From an uncultured Collinsella sp. (GTDB lineage: Bacteria > Actinomycetota > Coriobacteriia > Coriobacteriales > Coriobacteriaceae), in assembly GCA_900544095.1 (NCBI GenBank), contig UQTV01000001.1, positions 898,118 to 962,117 of the forward strand: a stretch of DNA of 64,000 nucleotides, given 5' to 3'. Shown here piece by piece: positions 17,886 through 26,618 of this stretch. Position 1 is the stretch's first letter. Every line of letters begins with the position of its first letter. The notes below the pieces were generated by a model. It worked only from the letters and a program-made list of their open reading frames with translations. It searched no databases and was not told where the DNA came from. A program made the translations under genes and the position numbers.

Positions 17886-20800
17886 TCATGACTCGCGTTC
17901 AATTATGTTGCATATATCCTTTGCCTTCACTTTCGGATACTGCGCATAGAAGTACACTTCACCGTCCCCCTTTTCACCGCGCACAGTGATTGCACCCAGA
18001 CTCAAACCCTTAGCGGACGGAACTTTGCATTTCTGCACGCTCTCTTCGCCTTCATCGAAAAGTCGCAGGTACCCTTGTTTCATCAGAATGTTATTGGCCT
18101 TTGCTGCCCTAATCCTTGAGCCACCTACGCTCAGTATTTTCGAAATCGAGGCATAGCCTTTAGCTTCCGCCTGATCCATTGAGTAACAGACCGGCAAACG
18201 TTCGGCCCCCGCAAAAGCCGCTTCGTAAACAACGCCCTCTCGCATGATTTCCACACTCTTATGGCCATGTTCATCAAGCTGAAAAGCAGTGAAAAGACAT
18301 TGAAGCGCCAGCCAGACCTCGCCCGCGCTAACCATCTCTTCTCGATCGGTATGACAGGCGCTATTACGAAATTTAGTGAATTGACCCAACGTTTCGCCGA
18401 GCGTCCTCCACCAGTCCCCCTTTGACGCCTGCGTCAGCTCTGTATTTTCAACTCGAACAGAGGATGCCAGTAGCTCACTCTTTTTTTCAATTAATCCTTT
18501 GTATTGACCGAGGTTAAGGCTCTCAAGCTCCTTGAGCGGCTTTCTTGCAACAACATAATCGGGAGCAATGGCCTTTAAGGCCGGCAACAATTTCAAACGC
18601 AAGTATCTCTCTGCCGCGCGGCAGAACATTAGCAGGCAAAATGCGCAATCTGAATCGCTATCGGTACCAACACTGCCAATGCCAAATATCTTGCACAGAA
18701 GAAGCCCCTGTTCGATATTCTCAAGCACCCTATTTTTGCCATTTTGGTCGCACGCGCAATCAGCAAATGCGCTTTGAAGAGCTTCGCGCGAAGAGAAGCC
18801 TATGATTCGACAGTCTTCTGCATCCAGATTAAAGCTTTTAAACGCTTCGCTCACATTGTCCAAATAGGAATCGGTGCTTACATCAGAACACCAATCATCT
18901 TCATTGACATGTTCCTCGTCCGCGTCAGTTGCCTCCCGTGGAAGAGATTCTCCTCGCGGCAACATATCTTTCGCCGCATTGAGCTCCTCAATAGCTCCAG
19001 TTGTCTGGTACTTTTCCCAATGCTCAACCCATGCCGTGTCGAGAATTCGCTTCATCGTTGCAACGTTCTCATTAATCTTCCACGCTGCATAGTCAGCAAT
19101 TACGTAAAGGCGATACTTAGCTCGGCTTGCCGCAACATTCACGATATTTGGATTTACAAACCTGATTGCACCTTCACAACTACGACTTGTATCGCACCCC
19201 AAGACAAATATCACCTGATGGGCTTCTTTGCCTTGAAACGTATGAACCGTACCAATATTAAACTTTGCGAATGCACTCCAAGCACGCTCTGCTATTCCTT
19301 CAGGCGTCTCTTCTAACAGCCTATTCTTAAGCCCGCTGACAACAGTTTTAAACGGAGAAATGATATAGAGGCTCGGAATAGAACACTCTTCATGCTCACC
19401 CGACCCGCCGGCTTTTTTCTTAGTCGCAGCCGCCGTTTTCCTAAAAGCCTCCTTGACAATCTCGTACACTCTGTCGCCCTGAGCATCAACATAGTGGTCG
19501 CGATTGCCGCGTTCAAATCCTGCAACATTGATCCACTGTGAGGACTTTAGATAAAAGCTGCCAGCGAGATCCTTTTTTGGATTAGCCGTCTCGTTAAGCA
19601 TGGAGCCCTGATACGAAATTTCATTCGAGATATCGAACATGGGCGATATGCAGCGACGATGAACCACAAGCGGGCAACCAATCCATTGATCACCCTCGCC
19701 ATTGCTGCGCAGATGGCCATAGGGATTAACGGCATCGGCAAGTCGTTGGACCGAAGCCATGTCTCCCTTAAACGGCAGCAATACTTTTTTACCAAGGGTA
19801 GCGCGGAGCTCCTTAACATCCCCAGTAATCACAGGCTCAATCTGAGAAGGGTCGCCGACAATCATTGCACGTCGACTGCGGGCAAGGGCACCCAAAGCGG
19901 CATACGGCACCGCCTGTCCAGCCTCATCTATAATCAACAGGCCGAACAGGGGTACAGCCCCACCAATCTGAACATCCTCAAGCATGCGACCAATCGACGC
20001 AAATGTGGAAGAAATCACTGGGGTAAGCAAACCGAGTGCCTGAAAAAGCGCAGGGGCCATCTTCCGTCTGTCGGCTTGTGTGAACTCTATCAACTCCTTT
20101 TTGCCAGAATCGGCGCCTTTGTCTTTAGCTCCCCAGTATGTTCGTAGAAACGTAATGTTGTTCCGCATGCATTTTGATTCGAGAATGAACTCGCGTGTCA
20201 CCTGCAGCGCGTACAGAAATAGCAGGTTACGCTCCTTTTTTAGTTCATCGTCATCGGATGGATTATAAAGATGAGCGCTCTTTCGGCTTTCGTTATCCCC
20301 CTTTGAGATAGACTCAACAAAACGCTCGTCAATCGTCTCGACAGATTTAGTGCCCTTGACTACGTCCTCTAACCCCTTAATCTTCACCTGCAAAGAGACT
20401 AGTTTCTTCTTTTCATTCTCTAATTCTTCGTATTTGTCCTCAAATCCCGTACGCAGCTCAACAAGTTTCTGCTCCGACTTGGTTTGCTGCATAAAGGAAT
20501 CGAGCTCTTCACGGCAATCGGACACGCGACCCTTATACAAAATGCTCCAGATCCGTCCACTGGCCTTTTCTTCCGCATCGCGCAGCTCTTTTTCGAGCGC
20601 TCTCTTTCTCTCCTCATAATCGGCGGTATACTTCGCAATGTCATCAAGATATTTCCGGACATCGACTGCAGCACCGCCTTCAAAAGGATGAGGCAGGCAT
20701 ACCGTTTCGATTGTCAGCTCTTCAACTATCTTTCGCTCGTCCTTTTGACACTCACGATCCAATTGAGGCAAACGCGATTTAAGGTTCAGAAGCTCGCGTT

Positions 20801-22487
20801 TCTTAGCGGCTTGTTCCTCCATTCGATCGAATCGATCGGATACCTTTTTGTATTGAACAAGAAACAGTTTCTTCGCCTTAGAAAACCGCTTGCCCTTTCC
20901 CAGCCCGCCGCTAAACTGCAGCGAAGAAAGCTCGCAATCTCTGAAATTATTAATATTCCTACGGTTTCCCAGACATGCCGCAATCATAAGCCCAGGATGC
21001 GCAGGGTCGCGAAGATTGCCATTATTGTCAACGAGCGCCGAAGAGAAATAGAGATCATCCACCGGTTTCTGCTCGTTTTTCTTTCCCCAAACAATGTTGG
21101 ACAAATCTGACTCTAGAAACTCCTTTTTCTCAGATTCGTCTATACCCTCCCAGAACGCCTTTCCATCAGGAAGCTCTTTGGCGATATTCTCAACTGCTGC
21201 ATTGTTTGTCGAGCAGACCAAAATGCTGAGACTATTTATCGCATCTCCGGTCCTGCCCTTTTTGAAGCGATATGGATTCTCAGCATACTTGAGATAATCT
21301 TTGCTAAGTTCCACCTCTTCGAAGGCGTCATCGGGCTTGTCATATTCGCACAGCAGACGGGCTTTTTCGACAACGTTAGCCGCAACGATGTCCTTGAGCA
21401 GGGTTGTTTTTCCCGTGCCCGGGGGACCGTTAACCGACATAACGTCGTTTGCGGGGTATTTGCGTGTCGAACCGCCACGACCAACCGCAAGATTTACCGC
21501 CACTTGTTGCATCAAACTCAAGGAGTATTTACTCGGCCAGCGACCGATAGGTGTAGCGCCGGCTCCCAACACTTCAGAAAAAAAATCTGCACGGGCAGTC
21601 AGATCATCATCGTCTTCGCCGCCCAGAAGATCAATCTCTCCACAGGCAGACTCCTCCCTCAAGCCGCCTTCAAGGTAAGCGGCGACTAGAGGCAGCGGCC
21701 CCTTATCCAAATCGTCGAATGACCCTGACTTGCACTGCTCATTTATCCGGGAAATATCTTTTGCGAAAAATGAGTGACAGAGCGATTGGTCGAACACTGG
21801 GTACGCATCGCCCCCATTGTCCTTTGGCTTCATTGCTCTATATTCAACAAGCAGCCTTGAACACCACTCGCTGATACGTTCAGCCCCGTCACCGTCGGGA
21901 AGGCAGCTGGCAATCCCCTCAATCATTGGTCGGACGCAACTATCGACAAGGTCCCTAATGACACCATATGTCAGCTTTGTTCCATTGAGTTTTTCGTTGA
22001 TTTTATTGCGGATTTCATCCTGCTCTTTCTCAAAGCTAACGATGGCATTTAGGCTATTCCCGACGTTCCTCTTCAACCACCAAAATAAAGAGGACAACTC
22101 AAGGCTGACAAATTGACCATCAGGACTCACACCTAATAGTGCGACCGTCATGCACTCATCCTCTTTTTCGATTTCATTCCCCGGTTTTTCTGCAATATAA
22201 GTCATGACCGCTTCGCGCGGAACGGAGCCCAGGTGACAATAAATCGTTGAGATCGGCCAGTTTTCGCCGTTTGTGACACTATCCGCACGTTCTCTCGCTT
22301 CTTCAAAAGGCGTCCTTAAGTACTGGTCGTCCCGCTCTTCTGGAACAAAGCAGTCATCAAGCATTCCTTTTCTGGGCCTAGGCGGATTTTTCTTATCTTC
22401 GGGTTGGTCGCCTTGGCTCAAAAAATCGAGCAAATACCAGTAATCCAACGCATCGCCAATTGCTTGCTTTTTCTCAGCAGGGGTCAT
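17886..22487 (-). CDS. UPF1-like SF1 helicase with C-terminal HEPN motif and KilAC-like tail
   Basis: The start at 22487 (ATG, GAGGA nine bases upstream) overlaps the WYL gene by 14 bases; a GTG at 22505 is an alternative. The 1533-residue protein has Walker A NGPPGTGKTT (near residue 360), a long Lys/Glu-rich coiled region (about 560-740), Walker B LLIIDEAGQAVP, GDPSQIEPV, VHRRCISPMF, and GTVHTFQGKEAHQV with VAASRAKYRLYVIAD, the full SF1B set. Near 1374, FRNSACH fits the HEPN RxxxxH ribonuclease motif inside a helical region. The last 90 residues look like a winged-helix/KilAC antirepressor end. A nucleic-acid-sensing helicase coupled to a HEPN RNase, acting as an abortive-infection effector, is a reasonable inference. 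Confidence 0.8.
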   Translation of the reverse strand: MTPAEKKQAIGDALDYWYLLDFLSQGDQPEDKKNPPRPRKGMLDDCFVPEERDDQYLRTPFEEARERADSVTNGENWPISTIYCHLGSVPREAVMTYIAEKPGNEIEKEDECMTVALLGVSPDGQFVSLELSSLFWWLKRNVGNSLNAIVSFEKEQDEIRNKINEKLNGTKLTYGVIRDLVDSCVRPMIEGIASCLPDGDGAERISEWCSRLLVEYRAMKPKDNGGDAYPVFDQSLCHSFFAKDISRINEQCKSGSFDDLDKGPLPLVAAYLEGGLREESACGEIDLLGGEDDDDLTARADFFSEVLGAGATPIGRWPSKYSLSLMQQVAVNLAVGRGGSTRKYPANDVMSVNGPPGTGKTTLLKDIVAANVVEKARLLCEYDKPDDAFEEVELSKDYLKYAENPYRFKKGRTGDAINSLSILVCSTNNAAVENIAKELPDGKAFWEGIDESEKKEFLESDLSNIVWGKKNEQKPVDDLYFSSALVDNNGNLRDPAHPGLMIAACLGNRRNINNFRDCELSSLQFSGGLGKGKRFSKAKKLFLVQYKKVSDRFDRMEEQAAKKRELLNLKSRLPQLDRECQKDERKIVEELTIETVCLPHPFEGGAAVDVRKYLDDIAKYTADYEERKRALEKELRDAEEKASGRIWSILYKGRVSDCREELDSFMQQTKSEQKLVELRTGFEDKYEELENEKKKLVSLQVKIKGLEDVVKGTKSVETIDERFVESISKGDNESRKSAHLYNPSDDDELKKERNLLFLYALQVTREFILESKCMRNNITFLRTYWGAKDKGADSGKKELIEFTQADRRKMAPALFQALGLLTPVISSTFASIGRMLEDVQIGGAVPLFGLLIIDEAGQAVPYAALGALARSRRAMIVGDPSQIEPVITGDVKELRATLGKKVLLPFKGDMASVQRLADAVNPYGHLRSNGEGDQWIGCPLVVHRRCISPMFDISNEISYQGSMLNETANPKKDLAGSFYLKSSQWINVAGFERGNRDHYVDAQGDRVYEIVKEAFRKTAAATKKKAGGSGEHEECSIPSLYIISPFKTVVSGLKNRLLEETPEGIAERAWSAFAKFNIGTVHTFQGKEAHQVIFVLGCDTSRSCEGAIRFVNPNIVNVAASRAKYRLYVIADYAAWKINENVATMKRILDTAWVEHWEKYQTTGAIEELNAAKDMLPRGESLPREATDADEEHVNEDDWCSDVSTDSYLDNVSEAFKSFNLDAEDCRIIGFSSREALQSAFADCACDQNGKNRVLENIEQGLLLCKIFGIGSVGTDSDSDCAFCLLMFCRAAERYLRLKLLPALKAIAPDYVVARKPLKELESLNLGQYKGLIEKKSELLASSVRVENTELTQASKGDWWRTLGETLGQFTKFRNSACHTDREEMVSAGEVWLALQCLFTAFQLDEHGHKSVEIMREGVVYEAAFAGAERLPVCYSMDQAEAKGYASISKILSVGGSRIRAAKANNILMKQGYLRLFDEGEESVQKCKVPSAKGLSLGAITVRGEKGDGEVYFYAQYPKVKAKDICNIIERES

Positions 22488-23658
22488 TTGAATCAGTCCT
22501 CGCACTCACATAGATACATTTATGTCCAATGATGTCCACGACGTCATCGCGCAATTTCTTTGGTTGAAGTATCTCAAACACATCGAGCCACTTCATCGCC
22601 CATGTTTTCATGCCGTCATACGATGCCATAAACGAATACTCTGGATTTGGGTGCCCGTCCTGCGTCTCGCACCGAAACCCATCGTTCCCGGCAAATTCGG
22701 CTAAAAGATACTTCTCCTTTGCCTGGCTATGGCACCTTACGCGAACCGTAACTATATCGTCACTAAACATCCTGTTCACGCCAGCACGAGAGAACCTTTT
22801 CGCCTCTTCGGCCATCGCTTCAAAACGACCTTTTGCATCATCCACTGGTCCAGCAATGGTTATATCCCGCAGGCTATCAACTCGAATTGCGTCAAAAGAC
22901 CTCGCAGCACCCTTGTGACCCACAAACAGGTAGTAGTAGCCATCGTGCATGCATAGATGATATGGCGTATGGCTATGCAGTCGCCCCTTATCAGAAGTTC
23001 GAAAGCGGACTCTCTGCCTTTGGCTAATGGCCTTTTCCAATAACTTCAAATTTGCAAGCGTTGCTTCCATATTTGCAATTCTGCCGCTTTTGAGCAGGGC
23101 GTTTTCTTGAGCCAAACGATCTTCAATCTGCTGCCTTTCTTCGCCGCACAGCAGGCGAAGAACTGCATGCTCGAGCGCGTCGGCTCCACCTACACCCGTA
23201 GAAGCTTCGATGAGACGGCACAAATGCTCAATTTGCGCACCATCAATTTGACGCTCTATGCTGTACAGGTGCTTCGCATTTTTAGGAGCAGGATCCCCCT
23301 CACCATTCGTCAGTCGCTCGCCCTTACATGCCAACCGACTTGCAATCACTGTGTAGAACGGATTCAGGCAACTGTTGTCGAGGTCGATTCTATTCATCTC
23401 GGTTAACGGACTGACGCCCGCATTATTGCAGAGCGAAGGCTTTTTTGATCCAGAATCAACAAGTGCGTTCAATACGCCCTGCACTGTGTCACGCTTAACT
23501 TCATATCCATAACGAGCTTTAAGCTCCGCCATTATGTCCGAAACGCTCAACCCTTTGCCAAGCCCAGCATCGGTTTCCTCCAATAGGATACGCTCGACAT
23601 ATATCGCCAGCTCCTTTGGATATGCTCGGTGATTTCCTTGGGTTTTCGGTTGAACCAT
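22474..23658 (-). CDS. WYL-domain transcriptional regulator
   Basis: The start at 23658 lies behind GGAGG; a further ATG at 23679 is upstream of that site. The 394-residue product has an N-terminal winged-helix region (LSVSDIMAELKARYG..., residues about 40-80) and a central WYL core with YYYLFVGHKGAARSFDAIRVDSL (about 250-275), followed by a WCX-like C-terminal domain. WYL regulators bind small ligands or nucleic acids and commonly repress neighbouring defence genes (BrxR/CapW type). Here it is upstream of, and overlaps, the HEPN-helicase gene, so it probably controls that operon. Confidence 0.85.
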   Translation of the reverse strand: MVQPKTQGNHRAYPKELAIYVERILLEETDAGLGKGLSVSDIMAELKARYGYEVKRDTVQGVLNALVDSGSKKPSLCNNAGVSPLTEMNRIDLDNSCLNPFYTVIASRLACKGERLTNGEGDPAPKNAKHLYSIERQIDGAQIEHLCRLIEASTGVGGADALEHAVLRLLCGEERQQIEDRLAQENALLKSGRIANMEATLANLKLLEKAISQRQRVRFRTSDKGRLHSHTPYHLCMHDGYYYLFVGHKGAARSFDAIRVDSLRDITIAGPVDDAKGRFEAMAEEAKRFSRAGVNRMFSDDIVTVRVRCHSQAKEKYLLAEFAGNDGFRCETQDGHPNPEYSFMASYDGMKTWAMKWLDVFEILQPKKLRDDVVDIIGHKCIYVSARTDSNDPC

Positions 23659-23733
23659 AGCCGCCTCCAATCTGAACAATCAACATTTTATTCAGTCAAT
23701 ATAACCAGGAGATTGAAAGTGCCGCTATTTAAC

Positions 23734-23775
23734 GGTGAACGGCGAAGCCATCCATAAAGGGCTCCGCCGTTCACA
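23734..23775. repeat. Long inverted repeat upstream of the WYL gene
   Basis: GTGAACGGCGAAGCC pairs with GGGCTCCGCCGTTCAC (one mismatch) around about 10 bases. It lies 76 bases upstream of the WYL start, where an operator or an insulating terminator would be expected. Confidence 0.5.
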
Positions 23776-24009
23776 AAAAGAGTAACACAACCCGTATACG
23801 ACGTATTGACTATTAGAGCGCGCTCGTAGCAAATTTGAATCTTGAATCAGACATGGGCGCCCAGCATCGTCTATACGCGCCATAATCGCCGCTGGATAAA
23901 TCATGACGGTACCAGTATTGTGAGTATTTATGCGTTTCCGTACCGCGAATATTGCGGGACAGTACCGGCGGTATCGTGAATCGGTACCGCCGGTGTCCGT
24001 TCAGCACCG

Positions 24010-24279
24010 TCAGCCGTATATGTCGCGCATGTTGACGTCTCCCATCTCTAGCCAGACAGTGCCGTGCACGATCCTGTCCATGATCGCCCCGGCGTAAATC
24101 CCGCCGCCCAACCTGGCGTGCCAGCCCTTCGACCTGTACTGCGCGCAGAAGACGGTCGAGGACGAACCGCAGCGCAGCTCCATGAGCTCGAGCAGCATCG
24201 CCCTGAACAGGTCGTCGGGCTTGTTCAGCAGCCACTCGTCGAGCACGAGAAGGCCGTACCCGCCGAACTTCCTGAGCAG
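24010..24279 (-). pseudogene. IstB C-terminal fragment (IS21-family helper ATPase remnant)
   Basis: The frame reads LLRKFGGYGLLVLDEWLL, then ELMELRCGSSSTVFCAQY, GWHARLGGG and AIMDRIVHG, the C-terminal third of IstB ATPases of IS21-type elements. It is cut off at a TAG at 24280-24282 and has no transposase (IstA) partner or Walker A region. Downstream (about 23930-24005) lie repeated GGTACCG-type motifs in direct and inverted orientation, as found at IS21 ends. This is a remnant marking a past insertion beside the restriction block. Confidence 0.8.
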
Positions 24280-24614
24280 CTAGCGCTCATGCTCAATTCC
24301 GAAAAACGGATGTGACCAAACCCGTAATCACGACGTTAACAAACACACGGCGGGATGCCCGCCGCCAAGGATGGCAACCACTGACGTGTGCGGCGGAGTA
24401 CGTGACGGCGGCGCCCCGTGAACATCATGCGCGCGTGGGCGTCGCGCAGCAGTGTTTGCCGGCGCTGGGCGGCAAAAGATGTTGTTTGCGTTAACTTTGC
24501 CTGTCCGAGCTCGCATGCAGATTTCCATCGTAGGTCAAGCCTATACATTGGCGCAACCCGGCTTTATAATCGCGCTATTTTCTGCTAATTCGCGTTATTT
24601 CTTGTTCGGGGGCA
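24280..24614. other. Gene-free stretch between IS21 remnant and methyltransferase block
   Basis: No supported gene. It holds GC-rich inverted segments (GGCGGGATGCCCGCCGCC around 24350), an imperfect pair GTTAACAAACA / TGTTTGCGTTAAC about 155 bases apart, and the promoter of the plus-strand block at its right end. Confidence 0.5.
24542..24570 (+). promoter_or_regulatory. Promoter of the methyltransferase/LlaJI/Shedu block
   Basis: TATACA (24542-24547), a 17-base spacer and a perfect TATAAT (24565-24570) lie 44 bases before the ATG at 24615. The whole block to 31383 is tightly packed, so this may drive all five genes. Confidence 0.6.
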
Positions 24615-25544
24615 ATGATGGAAGAGTCTTGGGTGACTATGAAGGATATAGCCTCCCATGTTGGAGTGACCCCGGAAACGATTCGCAGCTGGATTAAAAC
24701 CAAGGAGTTTCCCGCCCAGAAGGTCGGCCACCAGTGGAGATTCAAATACAGCGCCGTTGACGCGTGGACGGAGGGACGTTGCTCCGAGACGGATTGTGAA
24801 AAACCCGATAATCAGAGCGAACACTTTGAGCCAACCTTGATCAACGGCGACTGTCTGGAAGCCCTTCATGGCCTCGCTAGCGATTCAGTTGACCTTATTC
24901 TTACCGACCCTCCCTATAACCTCGGCCTGTTCATGAAGGAGCGCGCAACGAACCTCAAGGCGCTCCGAGATAACTACTTCGGGGCGGCGGGCTGGGACAA
25001 CCTCGAGTACGAGGAATGGAACGAGTCCATGGACTCGTTCTTTGAGGAAGCCGCCCGTGTCATGAAGCCGGGTGGTTCCATGATCGTATTCATGGCGGTC
25101 ATCAAGGTCGAGTCGATTATCACGCAGGCCGTAAAGCACGGGTTCTATTACAAGACAACCGGGACATGGCATAAGCAGAACCCCATGCCGAGGAACATGA
25201 ATCTTCACTTCGTGAATTCCACCGAATCGTGGATCTACTTCACGTATGGAGCGCGAGTCGGCACGTTCAACAACGACGGCAAGGCCGTTCACGACTTCTT
25301 CGAGTCCCCGGTCACCCCGAAGCGAGAGCGCGAGTACGGCAAGCACCCGACCCAGAAGCCCGTCGCGCTCATGGACTTCTTCGTTGAGAAGCTTTCCAAT
25401 CCGGGCGACCTCGTGCTCGACCCCTTCATGGGCAGCGGAAGCTCCGGGGTTTCCGCGGTTCGCGACGGAAGACGTTTTACCGGCATTGAACTAGAGAAGT
25501 CCTATTACGACATCGCAACCAAGAGGATCCAGGACGAGCTATGA
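24615..25544 (+). CDS. DNA N4/N6 methyltransferase with N-terminal helix-turn-helix
   Basis: A 309-residue protein. Residues about 5-55 form an excisionase/MerR-like helix-turn-helix (VTMKDIASHVGVTPETIRSW... and a WRF wing). The rest is a beta-class amino-methyltransferase: DPPYN (98-102, catalytic motif IV), KHPTQKP, then DPFMGSGSSG (about 268-277, SAM-binding motif I). It should methylate adenine N6 or cytosine N4 in a short site. The fused helix-turn-helix may let it bind and repress its own promoter. It overlaps the C5-methyltransferase by four bases (ATGA). Part of a restriction-modification block. Confidence 0.92.
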   Translation: MMEESWVTMKDIASHVGVTPETIRSWIKTKEFPAQKVGHQWRFKYSAVDAWTEGRCSETDCEKPDNQSEHFEPTLINGDCLEALHGLASDSVDLILTDPPYNLGLFMKERATNLKALRDNYFGAAGWDNLEYEEWNESMDSFFEEAARVMKPGGSMIVFMAVIKVESIITQAVKHGFYYKTTGTWHKQNPMPRNMNLHFVNSTESWIYFTYGARVGTFNNDGKAVHDFFESPVTPKREREYGKHPTQKPVALMDFFVEKLSNPGDLVLDPFMGSGSSGVSAVRDGRRFTGIELEKSYYDIATKRIQDEL

Positions 25545-26605
25545 CGAAACCGACAGTAATTGATTTGTTTGCCGGCGTGGGCGGCCTTTCTCTTGGGTTC
25601 GAAATGGCCGGTTTCGACGTGAAGATTGCAAATGAGTTCGATCCGTCTATTGCCGAGGCATACACACGCAATCGGCCGGATACCAAAATGGTGGTCGCCG
25701 ATATTCGTGACCTCGATATTGAGAAGACCTTTTCCGAGTACGCGGGCAAGACGACCATCGTCATCGGCGGCCCTCCCTGCCAAGGATTCTCCCAGAAGGG
25801 CCAGAGGAAGAGCATCAACGACCCGAGGAATTTCCTCTTCCTCAAGTACTACGACGTGGTCAAGTTCGTGAAGCCGAAGTACTTCGTCATCGAGAACGTC
25901 CCCACCCTCCTGACGACCGAGAACGGCTACTTCAAGAACGAGATAGTGGAGCTGTTCAGCGCCCTGGGCTATGCCGTCAACTGCGGCGTCCTTTGTGCTG
26001 CTGATTACGGCGTGCCGCAGGATAGGCACCGTACTTGCATCATCGGTAAACTTGACGCCGACGAGACCGTCGCCCTCCCGGCCCCCTACGGCCGATCCGC
26101 GACCATATGGGACGCCATTAGCGACCTCGCCTATTTGGAATCCGGAGAAGGCGAGGAAGTCTCAAAATACCGCAACAAGCCACAATCGGCATACCAACGC
26201 ATGATGCGCGATGGGTCGACCGAGCTCTACAACCACATCGCGACCGCGCACTCTAAGATCACCCTGGAGCGACTGAGGATGATTCCGCCCGAGCACGGCA
26301 AGGAGATGCTCCCCACCGAGCACCTCACCAAGTCCATCTACAGCGGCACTTGGTGCCGGATGAAGAAGGATGGCATCGCGAGGACGATCACTACGCGGTA
26401 CGACACGCCGTCATCGGGCGAGTTCACGCACCCGTTCCTGAACCGAGCGATAACCACTCGGGAGGCTGCTCGCATCCAATCCTTTCCGGACACGTATCAT
26501 TTCTATGGGGCCAAGTCGTCACAGATGAAGCAAGTCGGCAACGCTGTCCCACCCCTGCTTGGTAAGGCAATTGCCGAGCAGATCATGCATGACCTCAAAT
26601 CGTAA
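25541..26605 (+). CDS. DNA cytosine-5 methyltransferase
   Basis: A 354-residue enzyme with the ordered C5 motifs: DLFAGVGGLSLGFEMAGF at the N-terminus (motif I), GGPPCQGFS (about 76-84, catalytic Cys), FVIENVP (motif VI), QDRHRTCIIG (motif VIII), and a C-terminal REAARIQSFPDTY and GNAVPP (motifs IX-X). The length is normal. The start overlaps the upstream methyltransferase stop as ATGA. LlaJI-type systems carry two methyltransferases, one per strand of an asymmetric site, which fits this pair. Confidence 0.95.
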   Translation: MTKPTVIDLFAGVGGLSLGFEMAGFDVKIANEFDPSIAEAYTRNRPDTKMVVADIRDLDIEKTFSEYAGKTTIVIGGPPCQGFSQKGQRKSINDPRNFLFLKYYDVVKFVKPKYFVIENVPTLLTTENGYFKNEIVELFSALGYAVNCGVLCAADYGVPQDRHRTCIIGKLDADETVALPAPYGRSATIWDAISDLAYLESGEGEEVSKYRNKPQSAYQRMMRDGSTELYNHIATAHSKITLERLRMIPPEHGKEMLPTEHLTKSIYSGTWCRMKKDGIARTITTRYDTPSSGEFTHPFLNRAITTREAARIQSFPDTYHFYGAKSSQMKQVGNAVPPLLGKAIAEQIMHDLKS

Positions 26606-26618
26606 GGAGTGGTGAACC

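Noticed and set aside
24010..24246. Intact short gene
   Set aside because: It is only the C-terminal third of IstB without a Walker A motif or a proper start.
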